Part shown: piece after piece, positions 1 to 6,249 of the stretch
How the letters are laid out: each line of letters begins with the position of its first letter
Numbering within the stretch: position 1 is the stretch's first letter
Assembly: GCA_947472115.1 (NCBI GenBank)
Contig: CANIZU010000116.1
Coordinates: 1 to 6,249 of the forward strand
DNA length: 6,249 nucleotides
Source of the DNA: Flavobacteriales bacterium
Lineage (GTDB): Bacteria > Bacteroidota > Bacteroidia > NS11-12g > UBA955
Reading direction: 5' to 3'
Made by a program: the position numbers and the translations under genes
Notes under the pieces: generated by a model
Told to the model about the DNA's origin: nothing
The model's database searches: none
Seen by the model: only the letters and a program-made list of their open reading frames with translations

Positions 1-651
1 ATCAAAAAGGTCGTCCCGAATTTGGAAGGCAAGGCCAATTTGTTCACCAAACTGTCTCATCTTCTTTTGAATTTCATTGTCGGGCGTGGTTGATGCGGCA
101 CCAATTTCACAGCAGGCTGCGATGAGCGACGCTGTTTTTTGTTTGATAATTTGAAAGTAAACTTCCTCGGTTGCATTCATGAAGCGCGCGCGTTCCAACT
201 GCAATAATTCCCCTTCACTCATGTCTTTCACGGCGTTAGAGAGTACTTCAAGCATGTCGAAATCGCGGTGTTCAACGGCCAGAAGTAATCCTCGGGAGAG
301 GAGGTAATCGCCTACTAACACAGCGACTTTGTTTTTCCAAAGGGCGTTAATGCTAAAGAATCCACGTCGCAAATAACTCTCATCTACTACATCGTCGTGA
401 ACCAGGGTGGCTGTGTGAAGGAGTTCTACCAAAGAGGCCCCGCGGTAGGTGCGGATATTGATATCGCCGAACAATTTGGCGGTATACATCACGAACAGAG
501 GACGTATTTGCTTTCCTTTTCGCTTAAGGATATAGTTGAGAACGATGTCTAATAAGGGCACGCGTGTTTTCATGCTCTGTTTGAACATGATTTCGAATGC
601 GTTTAGCTCCTTTTCGATGGGTTTTTTAATCGCCTCTAACGATACACTCAT
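1..651 (-). CDS. ispB: Long-chain polyprenyl diphosphate synthase (IspB-like), C-terminal part missing at window edge
   Basis: Trans-type isoprenyl diphosphate synthase, which extends an allylic diphosphate with isopentenyl diphosphate units; in this phylum the product usually becomes the menaquinone side chain. I translated the minus strand from the ATG at 651-649 and it stays open for 217 codons to the edge. Visible family motifs: GKQIRP (46-51); first Asp-rich motif DDVVD (86-90), followed by R95-R96; VGDYLL (113-118); KTASLI (172-177); and the second Asp-rich motif DDLFD (213-217), ending exactly at the window edge. About 100 C-terminal residues should lie outside. The residue five before the first Asp-rich motif is the small A81 rather than an aromatic, and the context HTATLVHDDVVDES closely resembles IspB. 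Both point to a long-chain product, but the exact length (C30 to C40) cannot be read. The gene is divergent from the lipoprotein gene at 715. Family assignment is very secure; the symbol is by analogy. Confidence 0.95.
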   Translation of the reverse strand, partial: MSVSLEAIKKPIEKELNAFEIMFKQSMKTRVPLLDIVLNYILKRKGKQIRPLFVMYTAKLFGDINIRTYRGASLVELLHTATLVHDDVVDESYLRRGFFSINALWKNKVAVLVGDYLLSRGLLLAVEHRDFDMLEVLSNAVKDMSEGELLQLERARFMNATEEVYFQIIKQKTASLIAACCEIGAASTTPDNEIQKKMRQFGEQIGLAFQIRDDLFD

Positions 652-661
652 GACGGTGTTG

Positions 662-669
662 CAAAGGTA
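662..669 (-). promoter_or_regulatory. Bacteroidota-type -7 box for the polyprenyl synthase gene
   Basis: Read on the minus strand, this is TACCTTTG, a full match to the Bacteroidota -7 consensus TAnnTTTG. It ends 10 bases before the ATG at 651, so the transcript leader would be only a few bases long. No clear TTG is present about 21 bases upstream on the same strand, so the -33 element is weak or absent. The call rests on the consensus match and the position; there is no direct evidence for a transcription start. Confidence 0.6.
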
Positions 670-677
670 ATATTTTC

Positions 678-709
678 TTTGGGTGTATTGAATATTTGGC
701 AGTAATTTG
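678..709 (+). promoter_or_regulatory. Bacteroidota-type -33/-7 promoter for the lipoprotein gene
   Basis: TTTG at 678-681 is followed by 21 bases and then TAATTTG at 703-709. That is one base shorter than the ideal TAnnTTTG but has the same spacing as the promoter of nrdJ in this window. The ATG at 715 lies five bases beyond the box, so the message would be nearly or fully leaderless. The plus-strand spacer starts 8 bases beyond the minus-strand -7 box at 662-669, so the two promoters are back to back and polymerase binding at one probably interferes with the other. Confidence 0.5.
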
Positions 710-714
710 CTGTT

Positions 715-1602
715 ATGATCTGGAAATGGGTTTTGGGATGTTTTTTCATTGGACTGGCCTCATGTGGGGTAATGAAACATAAAAAAGCAAATACTGAGAT
801 GACGGTAAACAAAGGAATACAGGTGGAAATCGTGGACAATGTGTCGAATGAGTTATGGAAGTTACATCCCACTTTGCATTTTATGAGGGGTGAGTTGATG
901 GCCATGGCCAAAGCTACGGGTGATTATTCAGCAAGTTCAGGCTCGATGTTGGATGATTCAGCGATGCAGGCCGATGCTCAACTGTTTTGGGACGATTTTG
1001 AAACAGAGTATATGATGTATTCGCCGAGTGAGGCTTTATTAAAACAATTGGATAGTGTACTGCGGTCGAAGGTATTGAATGCGGGCAGTGGTCTAATTAC
1101 TTTGCCAACTTTTCGAATGCTGATGATTGGAGGAAATTGGTGTTCGGATACTAGGATGGGATTGCCTCGTTTGTGTAAGGTATTGGATCAGTTGATGTTG
1201 ACATCAGAAGGCAATGTGGTAATTTCAAAAACCGAATTGGAAGTGAGTAGTGTCCGTTTGATTTTGGATTATTTGCGCGTAGATCGCGATAAGAAATTTA
1301 TAGAGTCTGACAAGGCCCATAAGTATGTTTTACATGGGGGTTTATCTAATGTTATGGATGGCAGTACCGGGGGAATCAATTTGAAACAGGAGAAAGCGGG
1401 TCGGGTTCCCGAGGTCGTATTTTCTCAGAAATTCGTATCGAGGAATAGCGCGGAGGTGCTAGTTGACCAGGTAGACGATAGCTGGGTTTTTATGGGTAGC
1501 ATTTTAGAAACGCCAATAAAAAGTTGGGAAGCTGATTTCTTAAAATTATTTGTTGAAACGGTGGATGCCTCGTTCTACCAAGACCTACAGTTCAAAAAGT
1601 AA
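715..1602 (+). CDS. Predicted lipoprotein with thioredoxin-like WCSD motif
   Basis: 295 residues, function unknown. Residues 1-17 form a lipoprotein signal peptide: a short N-terminus with Lys4, a hydrophobic run, and the lipobox L14-A15-S16-C17 giving a lipidated Cys17. This supports the ATG at 715 as the start and an envelope location. The stretch LMIGGNWCSDTRMGLPR (136-152) resembles the active-site region of Bacteroidota thioredoxin-like proteins carrying WCxDS/T followed by a conserved Pro-Arg. A Val-Pro pair (231-232) before a strand-like segment could be the thioredoxin cis-proline loop. The motif has one cysteine (C143) where classical thioredoxins have CxxC. C154 is the only other cysteine in the mature part besides the lipidated one, so a standard dithiol mechanism is doubtful. 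Residues 40-125 look helical and match no domain I know. The gene has its own promoter and runs tail to tail with the next gene. The lipoprotein call is strong; the thioredoxin-like fold is a moderate inference. Confidence 0.85.
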   Translation: MIWKWVLGCFFIGLASCGVMKHKKANTEMTVNKGIQVEIVDNVSNELWKLHPTLHFMRGELMAMAKATGDYSASSGSMLDDSAMQADAQLFWDDFETEYMMYSPSEALLKQLDSVLRSKVLNAGSGLITLPTFRMLMIGGNWCSDTRMGLPRLCKVLDQLMLTSEGNVVISKTELEVSSVRLILDYLRVDRDKKFIESDKAHKYVLHGGLSNVMDGSTGGINLKQEKAGRVPEVVFSQKFVSRNSAEVLVDQVDDSWVFMGSILETPIKSWEADFLKLFVETVDASFYQDLQFKK

Positions 1603-1608
1603 AATCTC

Positions 1609-2232
1609 TTATTGAAATAGTAGGGGAACACTTTTTCGCTCTATTACTGTGGCTTGCCACAATTCAGAAAAGAATGCAATGCTGTTTGCGTATCGTTTTT
1701 TGAATTGCGTTGCTTTGACGTACAGAGCGACGATCAGCGATATTCCGCAGATCAAAAACACATAAGCCAAAGAGGGTTTTAGTGCTGTGAGAATTCCATG
1801 AATGATATCCGGCATTTCAGATTGGGCTGGGATATGAACTTGATTGGCAATGGCGACAAAAAATCCGACAAAACAAGCCAGTGTAGCGATGGCATAGAGT
1901 AAAAAGATTCTTTGATGTTGCCAAGCGCCCAATTGAATTCGCATATACATTTCATTTTCGGAACCTCTAAAGTCGCCAGTTGTGAAATTTACCAAACGGT
2001 CTCCTTTTTCGATGGTCTCCAGGGTAAAATCTTGGTTGGATAGTTCACCAAAGAAAGCCCTCGGGTTTGCGTCTGGCTTTCGATAACCATGGTCAGATAA
2101 AAACGTATGTTTTAACAGCTCGTCGTGCAGTGTTTGCCTTGTTAGACTGCTTTGCAGGTAAACAATTTTAATCGGATAAATAAACATTTGTTGGTGGCGC
2201 GGATTTTTAAGTAGTTCTGATACCAAACCCAT
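1609..2232 (-). CDS. Uncharacterised membrane protein with two transmembrane segments
   Basis: 207 residues; I do not recognise the family. The N-terminal half (about 16-108) is soluble and polar, with mixed charged and aromatic residues. It is followed by two hydrophobic segments, about 109-130 and 154-173, separated by a loop of roughly 23 residues, and then a basic, amphipathic tail (174-207). This suggests an inner-membrane hairpin with the two soluble ends on the same side, and the positive KATQFKKR after the second segment suggests the cytoplasm. No cysteine pair, nucleotide-binding or protease motif is visible. The start is uncertain: the first ATG (2232) lies only two bases beyond a possible -7 box, and Met16 (ATG at 2187), beginning MFIYPIKIVYLQ, is a plausible alternative. 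The coding call rests on an open frame with sensible composition and clear membrane segments. It converges with the lipoprotein gene; I see no terminator hairpin in the 6-base gap. Confidence 0.8.
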   Translation of the reverse strand: MGLVSELLKNPRHQQMFIYPIKIVYLQSSLTRQTLHDELLKHTFLSDHGYRKPDANPRAFFGELSNQDFTLETIEKGDRLVNFTTGDFRGSENEMYMRIQLGAWQHQRIFLLYAIATLACFVGFFVAIANQVHIPAQSEMPDIIHGILTALKPSLAYVFLICGISLIVALYVKATQFKKRYANSIAFFSELWQATVIERKSVPLLFQ

Positions 2233-2234
2233 TA

Positions 2235-2242
2235 CAAAGTAA
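2235..2242 (-). promoter_or_regulatory. Weak possible -7 box for the two-TM membrane protein gene
   Basis: On the minus strand this reads TTACTTTG, which keeps TTTG but misses the canonical second-position A of TAnnTTTG (or has a one-base-short spacing). No TTG lies about 21 bases upstream. It sits so close to the ATG at 2232 that transcription would begin at or inside the start codon, which would favour Met16 as the real start. Low confidence. Confidence 0.25.
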
Positions 2243-2383
2243 GTGAATTTCCCTGGGACTTGGGGAATTGTGAGGTATGGGCGTGTTTTTTTTGTTTTTT
2301 TGTAAAATGTCTACTTTTTATGTCATACATAACTAATTGATAGATAGTGTGATACACGCGAAGCCCCGTCGTTGTTGGGTTCA

Positions 2384-2446
2384 CATGTTTTCAACATGCT
2401 AAAGCCAAATTTATCAAGGGTTTGAGCGTTTTGTGTGGAAAACATG
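2384..2446. repeat. Inverted-repeat cluster upstream of nrdJ, candidate operator
   Basis: CATGTT (2384-2389), loop TTC, AACATG (2393-2398) is a perfect 6-bp inverted repeat. The left arm extended to CATGTTTTC (2384-2392) is also the exact reverse complement of GAAAACATG at 2438-2446, 45 bases downstream. The second copy ends one base before the TTG of the predicted -33 element (2448-2450). Because the predicted transcription start is further downstream, the repeats would act as DNA, for example as binding sites for a regulator, rather than as an RNA switch, unless there is a second promoter upstream. The sequence facts are direct; the operator role is inferred. Confidence 0.4.
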
Positions 2447-2447
2447 A

Positions 2448-2479
2448 TTGTGTGGGAGGCATTTACTAGAATAGATTTG
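2448..2479 (+). promoter_or_regulatory. Bacteroidota-type -33/-7 promoter for nrdJ
   Basis: TTG at 2448-2450, 21 bases of spacer, then TAGATTTG at 2472-2479, a full match to the TAnnTTTG -7 consensus. Transcription should begin near 2484-2487, leaving an A-rich leader of about 50 bases before the ATG at 2536. The -33 TTG is part of ATTGTGT, which resembles one half of an NrdR box, but no matching left half or properly spaced second box is present. This is the best promoter match in the window. Confidence 0.65.
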
Positions 2480-2535
2480 CTATTCACAAAAAACTTTTAA
2501 ATCAATAAAATCAGCACAACCCAATTGTAATAACC

Positions 2536-5500
2536 ATGAGCCAACAAACTGTTAACACCAAGGGGCTAAATTTTGCCCGCATGAACACCGCCGATGGTGT
2601 ATCTCCTTTCGATTTATTCAAGTACGATTATCGCACATCAGTCATTAAGAAGCCAGACGGTAGTGTGGTGTTTGAAATGAAGAATGTTGAGGTACCAGAA
2701 GGATGGAGTCAGGTAGCTACAGATATTTTGGCGCAAAAGTATTTCCGTAAGGCAGGTGTGCCTCAGGCGGATGGCAGTTTGGGTAGTGAAAGATCGGTAA
2801 AGGAGGTTGCTCATCGTCTTGCTGCATGTTGGAGACATTGGGGTGAAAAGTATGGTTATTTTGAAAATACATCTGATGCTCAGGTGTTTTATGATGAATT
2901 GATTTATTCTTTGTTGAATCAGGAATCGGCTCCCAATTCACCACAGTGGTTCAATACTGGCTTACATAACAGTTATGCAATTACGGGCAAACCACAGGGT
3001 CACTATTTTGTAGATCCTGATACAGAGAAGTTGATGAAGAGTACCTCAGCTTACGAGCGTCCTCAACCGCATGCTTGTTTCATTTTGTCGGTTGACGATG
3101 ATTTGGTAAACGAGGGTGGTATCATGGATTTGTGGGTTCGTGAAGCGCGTATTTTCAAATATGGTTCTGGTGTAGGAACCAACTTTAGCAAGGTTCGCGG
3201 ATCTGGTGAGAAGTTGAGTGGTGGCGGAACAAGTTCTGGTTTGATGAGTTTCTTGAAGATTGGCGACCGTTCTGCGGGTGCTATCAAGAGTGGCGGAACT
3301 ACACGTCGTGCCGCTAAGATGGTCTGCTTGGATTTGGATCACCCAGATGCCATGGAGTTCATCAAATGGAAGAGTACAGAAGAGCGCAAGGTGGCTGCAT
3401 TGATTGCTGCTGGATATTCTAACGATTACGAAGGCGAGGCCTACAATACGGTGAGCGGACAGAACAGTAACAACTCTGTACGTATCCCACATAGTTTCTT
3501 CCACAAGTTGGAAAAAGGCGAAAGCTGGGATTTCATTGCACGTTCTAACGGCGAAGTGATGAACAGCATGCCTGCCAAAGAAGTTTGGGATGCAATTGGT
3601 GATGCTGCATGGGCTTGTGCGGATCCAGGGGTTCAGTACGACGATACAATCAATGAGTGGCACACTTGTCCAGAGGGCGGAAGAATCAACGCTTCTAATC
3701 CATGTTCTGAGTATATGTTCTTGGACAACACGGCTTGTAACTTGGCTTCATTGAACTTGAGAAAATTCTTCCATGAGGACAGTAAGACGTTTGACATGGA
3801 GAAGTTTGAGTACAGTGCACGTTTGTGGACTACAGTATTGGAAATTTCTGTTTTGATGGCTCAGTTCCCATCGAAGGAAGTGGCTCAGTTGAGCTATGAT
3901 TATCGCACATTGGGATTGGGTTATGCCAACTTGGGTTCTGTATTGATGAGCGCGGGTATTCCTTACGATTCTTCTGAGGCTACAGCGATTTGCGGAGCGA
4001 TCACAGCAATTTTGACAGGAACGGCGTATGCGACATCAGCGGAAATGGCTGCTGCGAAAGGTCCATTCCGTATGTACGAGAAAAACAAGAAGCATATGTT
4101 GCGCGTTATCCGCAACCACAGATATGCAGCATACAACACACCTTTGGCATTTGAAGGATTGGGTATTAAGCCCGTTTGTTTGGATGAGAAGCATTGCCCA
4201 GATTACCTGTTGAAAGCAGCTTGTAACGCTTGGGACAAAGCAGTACAATGGGGTGAGAAGTACGGTTTCCGTAATGCTCAATCTACCGTTATTGCTCCAA
4301 CTGGAACCATCGGATTGTTGATGGATTGCGATACAACGGGTATCGAGCCTGACTTTGCTTTGGTGAAATATAAGAAATTGAGTGGTGGTGGTTACTTTAA
4401 AATTGTAAACCAAACGGTGCCAGTGGCATTGAAGCATTTGGGTTATGATGTAAAGCAAACGCAGGATATCGTAGATTATGCGAAAGGACATCAGACATTC
4501 AAGGGTGCGCCTCACATCAATCACGATAGCTTAACAGCTTTGGGTTTCAACGATGCAGATTTGGCGAAATTGGAGTCAGAAGCACCGATGGCATTTGAGA
4601 TCGGATTCGTATTTAACCAATATTCATTGGGCGAAGAGACTTTACAGCGTTTGGGCTTTGATACAGCGCAGTATAACAATCCTCGTTTCAACATGTTGCA
4701 GGCTTTGGGCTTTACTAGAGAGCAAATTGCTGAGTGTAATGATTTCGTTGCAGGAACAATGACCATTGAAGGTGCGCCTCATTTGAAGGAAGAGCATTAT
4801 TCAGTATTTGATTGCGCGAACAAGTGTGGTAATAAAGGAGTTCGTTTCATTCATGCCAATGCACACATTCGCATGATGGCATCGGCTCAGCCATTCATTT
4901 CTGGAGCAATCAGTAAGACTATCAACTTGCCAAATGAGGCTAATGTCGATGAAATTAAAGAGTGCTACCATTTGAGTTGGACTTTGGGATTGAAGGCGAA
5001 TGCTTTGTACCGCGATGGTTGCAAATTGAGTCAGCCTTTGAGCAACAAGTCTGAAACTTCAGAAGACAATACCGAAGAGAAAGCAACGGCTTCAACGGAC
5101 AGTGCTGCTGCATCGAAGGTTGCGAGTGTTGGTGAGTTGACGCCTGAGATGGTTTTAGAGGCTGCTAAGCGCATTTTGAGTGAGAGTCCTGATACCAAGT
5201 TCAAACGTCAGTTATCGAACATCGTAGAGAAGAAGCGTTTGCCAAACCGCAGAAACGGATTTACCCAAAAGGGTCGTGTGGGAGGACAGACAATTTTTGT
5301 TCGTACGGGAGAGTATGATGATGGAACATTGGGAGAGATCTTCATTGATATGCACAAAGAGGGTGCGAGTTTCCGCAGTTTGATGAACTGTTTCTCAATT
5401 GCGGTTTCAGTGGGCTTGCAGTACGGTGTGCCTTTGGAGGAGTTCGTAGACAAGTTTGCATTCACTCGTTTTGAGCCAAGTGGTATGGTCGAAGGTCATC

Positions 5501-5859
5501 CTAACGTGAAAAACGCGACATCGATTGTAGATTATATCTTTAGATTGTTGGGCTTTGAATATTTGCGCAGGGAGGATTTGGTACAGGTGAAGCCAAGCGA
5601 TTTGCGTGCACCTGAGGCTGTTGAGGCACCGGTTGTTAGCGAATTCCGTCCGGTATTCAATCCAGAGCCAGCACCAGCTGTTTCAGCGGCGCCAACAGTG
5701 GTTTCAAGTGAGCCCTTGCCTAGCAAGTTTGATATGCAGGACCACATGAGAGAGATTCAGAGCGATGCTCCGGCGTGTAACGTTTGCGGTCATATTACGG
5801 TTCGCAGCGGAACATGTTATAAGTGCTTGAACTGTGGAAACAGTTTGGGTTGTAGCTAA
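2536..5859 (+). CDS. nrdJ: Adenosylcobalamin-dependent (class II) ribonucleotide reductase
   Basis: Cytoplasmic enzyme that reduces ribonucleotides (probably diphosphates) to deoxyribonucleotides, using coenzyme B12 to make the active-site thiyl radical; it needs no separate radical-generating subunit and no oxygen. The 1107 residues show NSPQWFN (134-140); the redox pair C181 (in QPHACF) and C401; the catalytic triad N388, C390, E392 in NPCSE; PTGTI (588-592); and SAQPFISGAISKTINLP (783-799). The 11-residue C390 to C401 spacing fits class II enzymes. After the barrel comes an acidic, Ala-rich linker (about 836-865), a TSCPD domain (about 900-1000), a Pro/Ala-rich linker (about 1025-1067), and a tail with CxxC at 1081/1084, CxxC at 1094/1097, then C1100 and C1106. 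In many class II enzymes such a tail is a zinc finger plus a thiol relay that re-reduces the active site. No N-terminal ATP-cone is evident. Single-gene unit ending in a strong terminator. Very secure. Confidence 0.98.
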   Translation: MSQQTVNTKGLNFARMNTADGVSPFDLFKYDYRTSVIKKPDGSVVFEMKNVEVPEGWSQVATDILAQKYFRKAGVPQADGSLGSERSVKEVAHRLAACWRHWGEKYGYFENTSDAQVFYDELIYSLLNQESAPNSPQWFNTGLHNSYAITGKPQGHYFVDPDTEKLMKSTSAYERPQPHACFILSVDDDLVNEGGIMDLWVREARIFKYGSGVGTNFSKVRGSGEKLSGGGTSSGLMSFLKIGDRSAGAIKSGGTTRRAAKMVCLDLDHPDAMEFIKWKSTEERKVAALIAAGYSNDYEGEAYNTVSGQNSNNSVRIPHSFFHKLEKGESWDFIARSNGEVMNSMPAKEVWDAIGDAAWACADPGVQYDDTINEWHTCPEGGRINASNPCSEYMFLDNTACNLASLNLRKFFHEDSKTFDMEKFEYSARLWTTVLEISVLMAQFPSKEVAQLSYDYRTLGLGYANLGSVLMSAGIPYDSSEATAICGAITAILTGTAYATSAEMAAAKGPFRMYEKNKKHMLRVIRNHRYAAYNTPLAFEGLGIKPVCLDEKHCPDYLLKAACNAWDKAVQWGEKYGFRNAQSTVIAPTGTIGLLMDCDTTGIEPDFALVKYKKLSGGGYFKIVNQTVPVALKHLGYDVKQTQDIVDYAKGHQTFKGAPHINHDSLTALGFNDADLAKLESEAPMAFEIGFVFNQYSLGEETLQRLGFDTAQYNNPRFNMLQALGFTREQIAECNDFVAGTMTIEGAPHLKEEHYSVFDCANKCGNKGVRFIHANAHIRMMASAQPFISGAISKTINLPNEANVDEIKECYHLSWTLGLKANALYRDGCKLSQPLSNKSETSEDNTEEKATASTDSAAASKVASVGELTPEMVLEAAKRILSESPDTKFKRQLSNIVEKKRLPNRRNGFTQKGRVGGQTIFVRTGEYDDGTLGEIFIDMHKEGASFRSLMNCFSIAVSVGLQYGVPLEEFVDKFAFTRFEPSGMVEGHPNVKNATSIVDYIFRLLGFEYLRREDLVQVKPSDLRAPEAVEAPVVSEFRPVFNPEPAPAVSAAPTVVSSEPLPSKFDMQDHMREIQSDAPACNVCGHITVRSGTCYKCLNCGNSLGCS

Positions 5860-5911
5860 GCGAAGCGAGGATTTGCAGGGAATTGCAATTCTTGAAAAAA
5901 TTTGATAATGT

Positions 5912-5952
5912 GGGGACCCCCAGCGGCGCAGCCGCTGGGGGTCCTTCTTTTT
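5912..5952 (+). terminator. Strong intrinsic terminator after nrdJ
   Basis: A perfect 14-bp GC-rich stem (arms 5914-5927 and 5931-5944) with a 3-base GCA loop is extended by two G-T wobble pairs and followed by a T-rich run to 5952. It starts about 50 bases after the nrdJ stop codon and separates nrdJ from proS. A 12-bp palindrome, GAATTGCAATTC, lies between the stop codon and the stem (5880-5891); I assign it no function. Confidence 0.92.
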
Positions 5953-5985
5953 AAAAATTTCCCATCCCCCCAACCCAAAACAATT

Positions 5986-5993
5986 TAACTTTG
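5986..5993 (+). promoter_or_regulatory. Bacteroidota-type -7 box for proS
   Basis: TAACTTTG fully matches the TAnnTTTG consensus and ends 14 bases before the ATG at 6008, giving an expected leader of under 10 bases. The expected -33 position is C-rich and lacks TTG, so this promoter is less complete than that of nrdJ. Its position just downstream of the nrdJ terminator supports independent transcription of proS. Confidence 0.55.
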
Positions 5994-6007
5994 TAAACAT
6001 TACAATT

Positions 6008-6249
6008 ATGGCTTTCGAAAAAGTAAAACGCAGCGAGAATTACAGTGAATGGTATAATAACCTAGTTAAAAATGCCGACCTAGCAGAGCATAGCGCCGTG
6101 AAAGGTTGCATGGTCATCAAACCCTATGGCTATGCCATCTGGGAGAAAATGCAACGTCAACTCGATGATATGTTCAAAGAAACAGGTCACGTCAATGCCT
6201 ATTTCCCGCTGTTCGTCCCCAAAAGCCTCTTCGAAAAAGAAGAAAAAAA
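6008..6249 (+). CDS. proS: Prolyl-tRNA synthetase, N-terminal 80 residues (cut by window edge)
   Basis: Class II aminoacyl-tRNA synthetase that attaches proline to tRNA(Pro) in the cytoplasm. Only 80 full codons fall in the window. They read as a typical N-terminus of the archaeal/eukaryal-type ProS, which is common in Bacteroidota: YSEWYNNLVKNADLAEHS (12-29), then GCMVIKPYGYAIWEKMQ (33-49), leading into the motif 1 region with HVNAYFPLFVPKSLF (61-75). This GCMVIKPYGYAIWE context distinguishes the short type from the longer bacterial ProS, which carries an inserted editing domain, but the diagnostic C-terminal parts are outside the window. The ATG at 6008 is the first in frame and sits just downstream of a -7 box. 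There is no Shine-Dalgarno sequence. The frame is open to the edge. Confidence 0.95.
   Translation, partial: MAFEKVKRSENYSEWYNNLVKNADLAEHSAVKGCMVIKPYGYAIWEKMQRQLDDMFKETGHVNAYFPLFVPKSLFEKEEK

Larger units (their letters stand above)
2233..2535. other. Non-coding region between the membrane protein gene and nrdJ
   Basis: The 303 bases hold no ORF I can support. The left part contains two T-runs (2286-2293 and 2295-2301), which on the minus strand are A-tracts upstream of the membrane protein gene. The middle is less structured except for the inverted repeats annotated separately. The right part has the nrdJ promoter and an A-rich leader of about 50 bases without a Shine-Dalgarno sequence, as is usual in this phylum. 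I looked for a cobalamin riboswitch, which would be logical upstream of a B12-dependent enzyme, and did not see the conserved GCCACTG-type B12 box. Confidence 0.7.

Noticed and set aside
648..911. Minus-strand ORF of 87 codons across the start of the lipoprotein gene
   Set aside because: It overlaps the well-supported lipoprotein start and signal peptide and the start of the polyprenyl synthase gene; composition is not protein-like and there is no promoter for it.
2286..2301. T-run as a terminator
   Set aside because: No stem precedes the T-run on the plus strand, and no plus-strand gene ends just before it.
2335..2453. NrdR boxes upstream of nrdJ
   Set aside because: ACACTAT (minus strand, 2344-2350) and ATTGTGT (2447-2453) each match one half of an NrdR box, but each lacks the other half and they are about 100 bases apart instead of the roughly 31-32 base tandem spacing.
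2233..2535. Cobalamin riboswitch controlling nrdJ
   Set aside because: It would be biologically sensible, but the conserved B12-box bases are absent, and the predicted transcription start leaves only about 50 bases of leader, too short for this riboswitch.
3046..3663. Minus-strand ORF of 205 codons inside nrdJ
   Set aside because: It lies antisense to highly conserved NrdJ catalytic sequence, which fully explains the open frame; the translation has no recognisable motif and an unnatural composition.
4036..4524. Minus-strand ORF of 162 codons inside nrdJ
   Set aside because: It is an antisense shadow of nrdJ with cysteine- and serine-rich nonsense composition and no independent support.
5704..6000. 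Minus-strand ORF of 98 codons spanning the nrdJ end, the terminator and the proS leader
   Set aside because: It reads through the intrinsic terminator stem and ends antisense within the NrdJ tail; no promoter or motif supports it.

Overview
The window looks like an ordinary chromosomal segment of a Bacteroidota bacterium, probably flavobacterium-like. This rests on four things: promoter-like TAnnTTTG (-7) boxes of the Bacteroidota type, two of them with a TTG/TTTG about 21 bases upstream; very short or A-rich leaders without Shine-Dalgarno sequences; heavy use of TTG for leucine; and the gene content (an archaeal-type prolyl-tRNA synthetase and an adenosylcobalamin-dependent ribonucleotide reductase). 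No mobile element, CRISPR array, tRNA or rRNA was seen.

Layout from left to right. (1) 1-651, minus strand: N-terminal 217 residues of a long-chain polyprenyl diphosphate synthase, cut by the left edge just after its second Asp-rich motif. (2) 652-714: short divergent promoter region. (3) 715-1602, plus strand: a lipoprotein with a thioredoxin-like WCSD motif, function unknown. (4) 1609-2232, minus strand: a membrane protein with two predicted transmembrane segments, family not recognised, convergent with the previous gene across a 6-base gap. (5) 2233-2535: a 303-base non-coding region holding a good promoter for nrdJ and an inverted-repeat arrangement just upstream of and touching its -33 element. 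(6) 2536-5859, plus strand: full-length class II ribonucleotide reductase NrdJ (1107 residues) with all expected catalytic cysteines, a TSCPD domain and a C-terminal cysteine-rich tail. (7) 5912-5952: a strong intrinsic terminator. (8) 6008-6249, plus strand: first 80 residues of prolyl-tRNA synthetase, cut by the right edge.

The genes do not form one pathway. They are neighbouring single-gene units: isoprenoid chain synthesis (probably the quinone side chain), an envelope lipoprotein, an uncharacterised membrane protein, deoxyribonucleotide synthesis and tRNA charging. Each appears to have its own promoter. I found no convincing evidence of an undescribed multi-gene system. The best leads are the candidate operator upstream of nrdJ and the two uncharacterised proteins.
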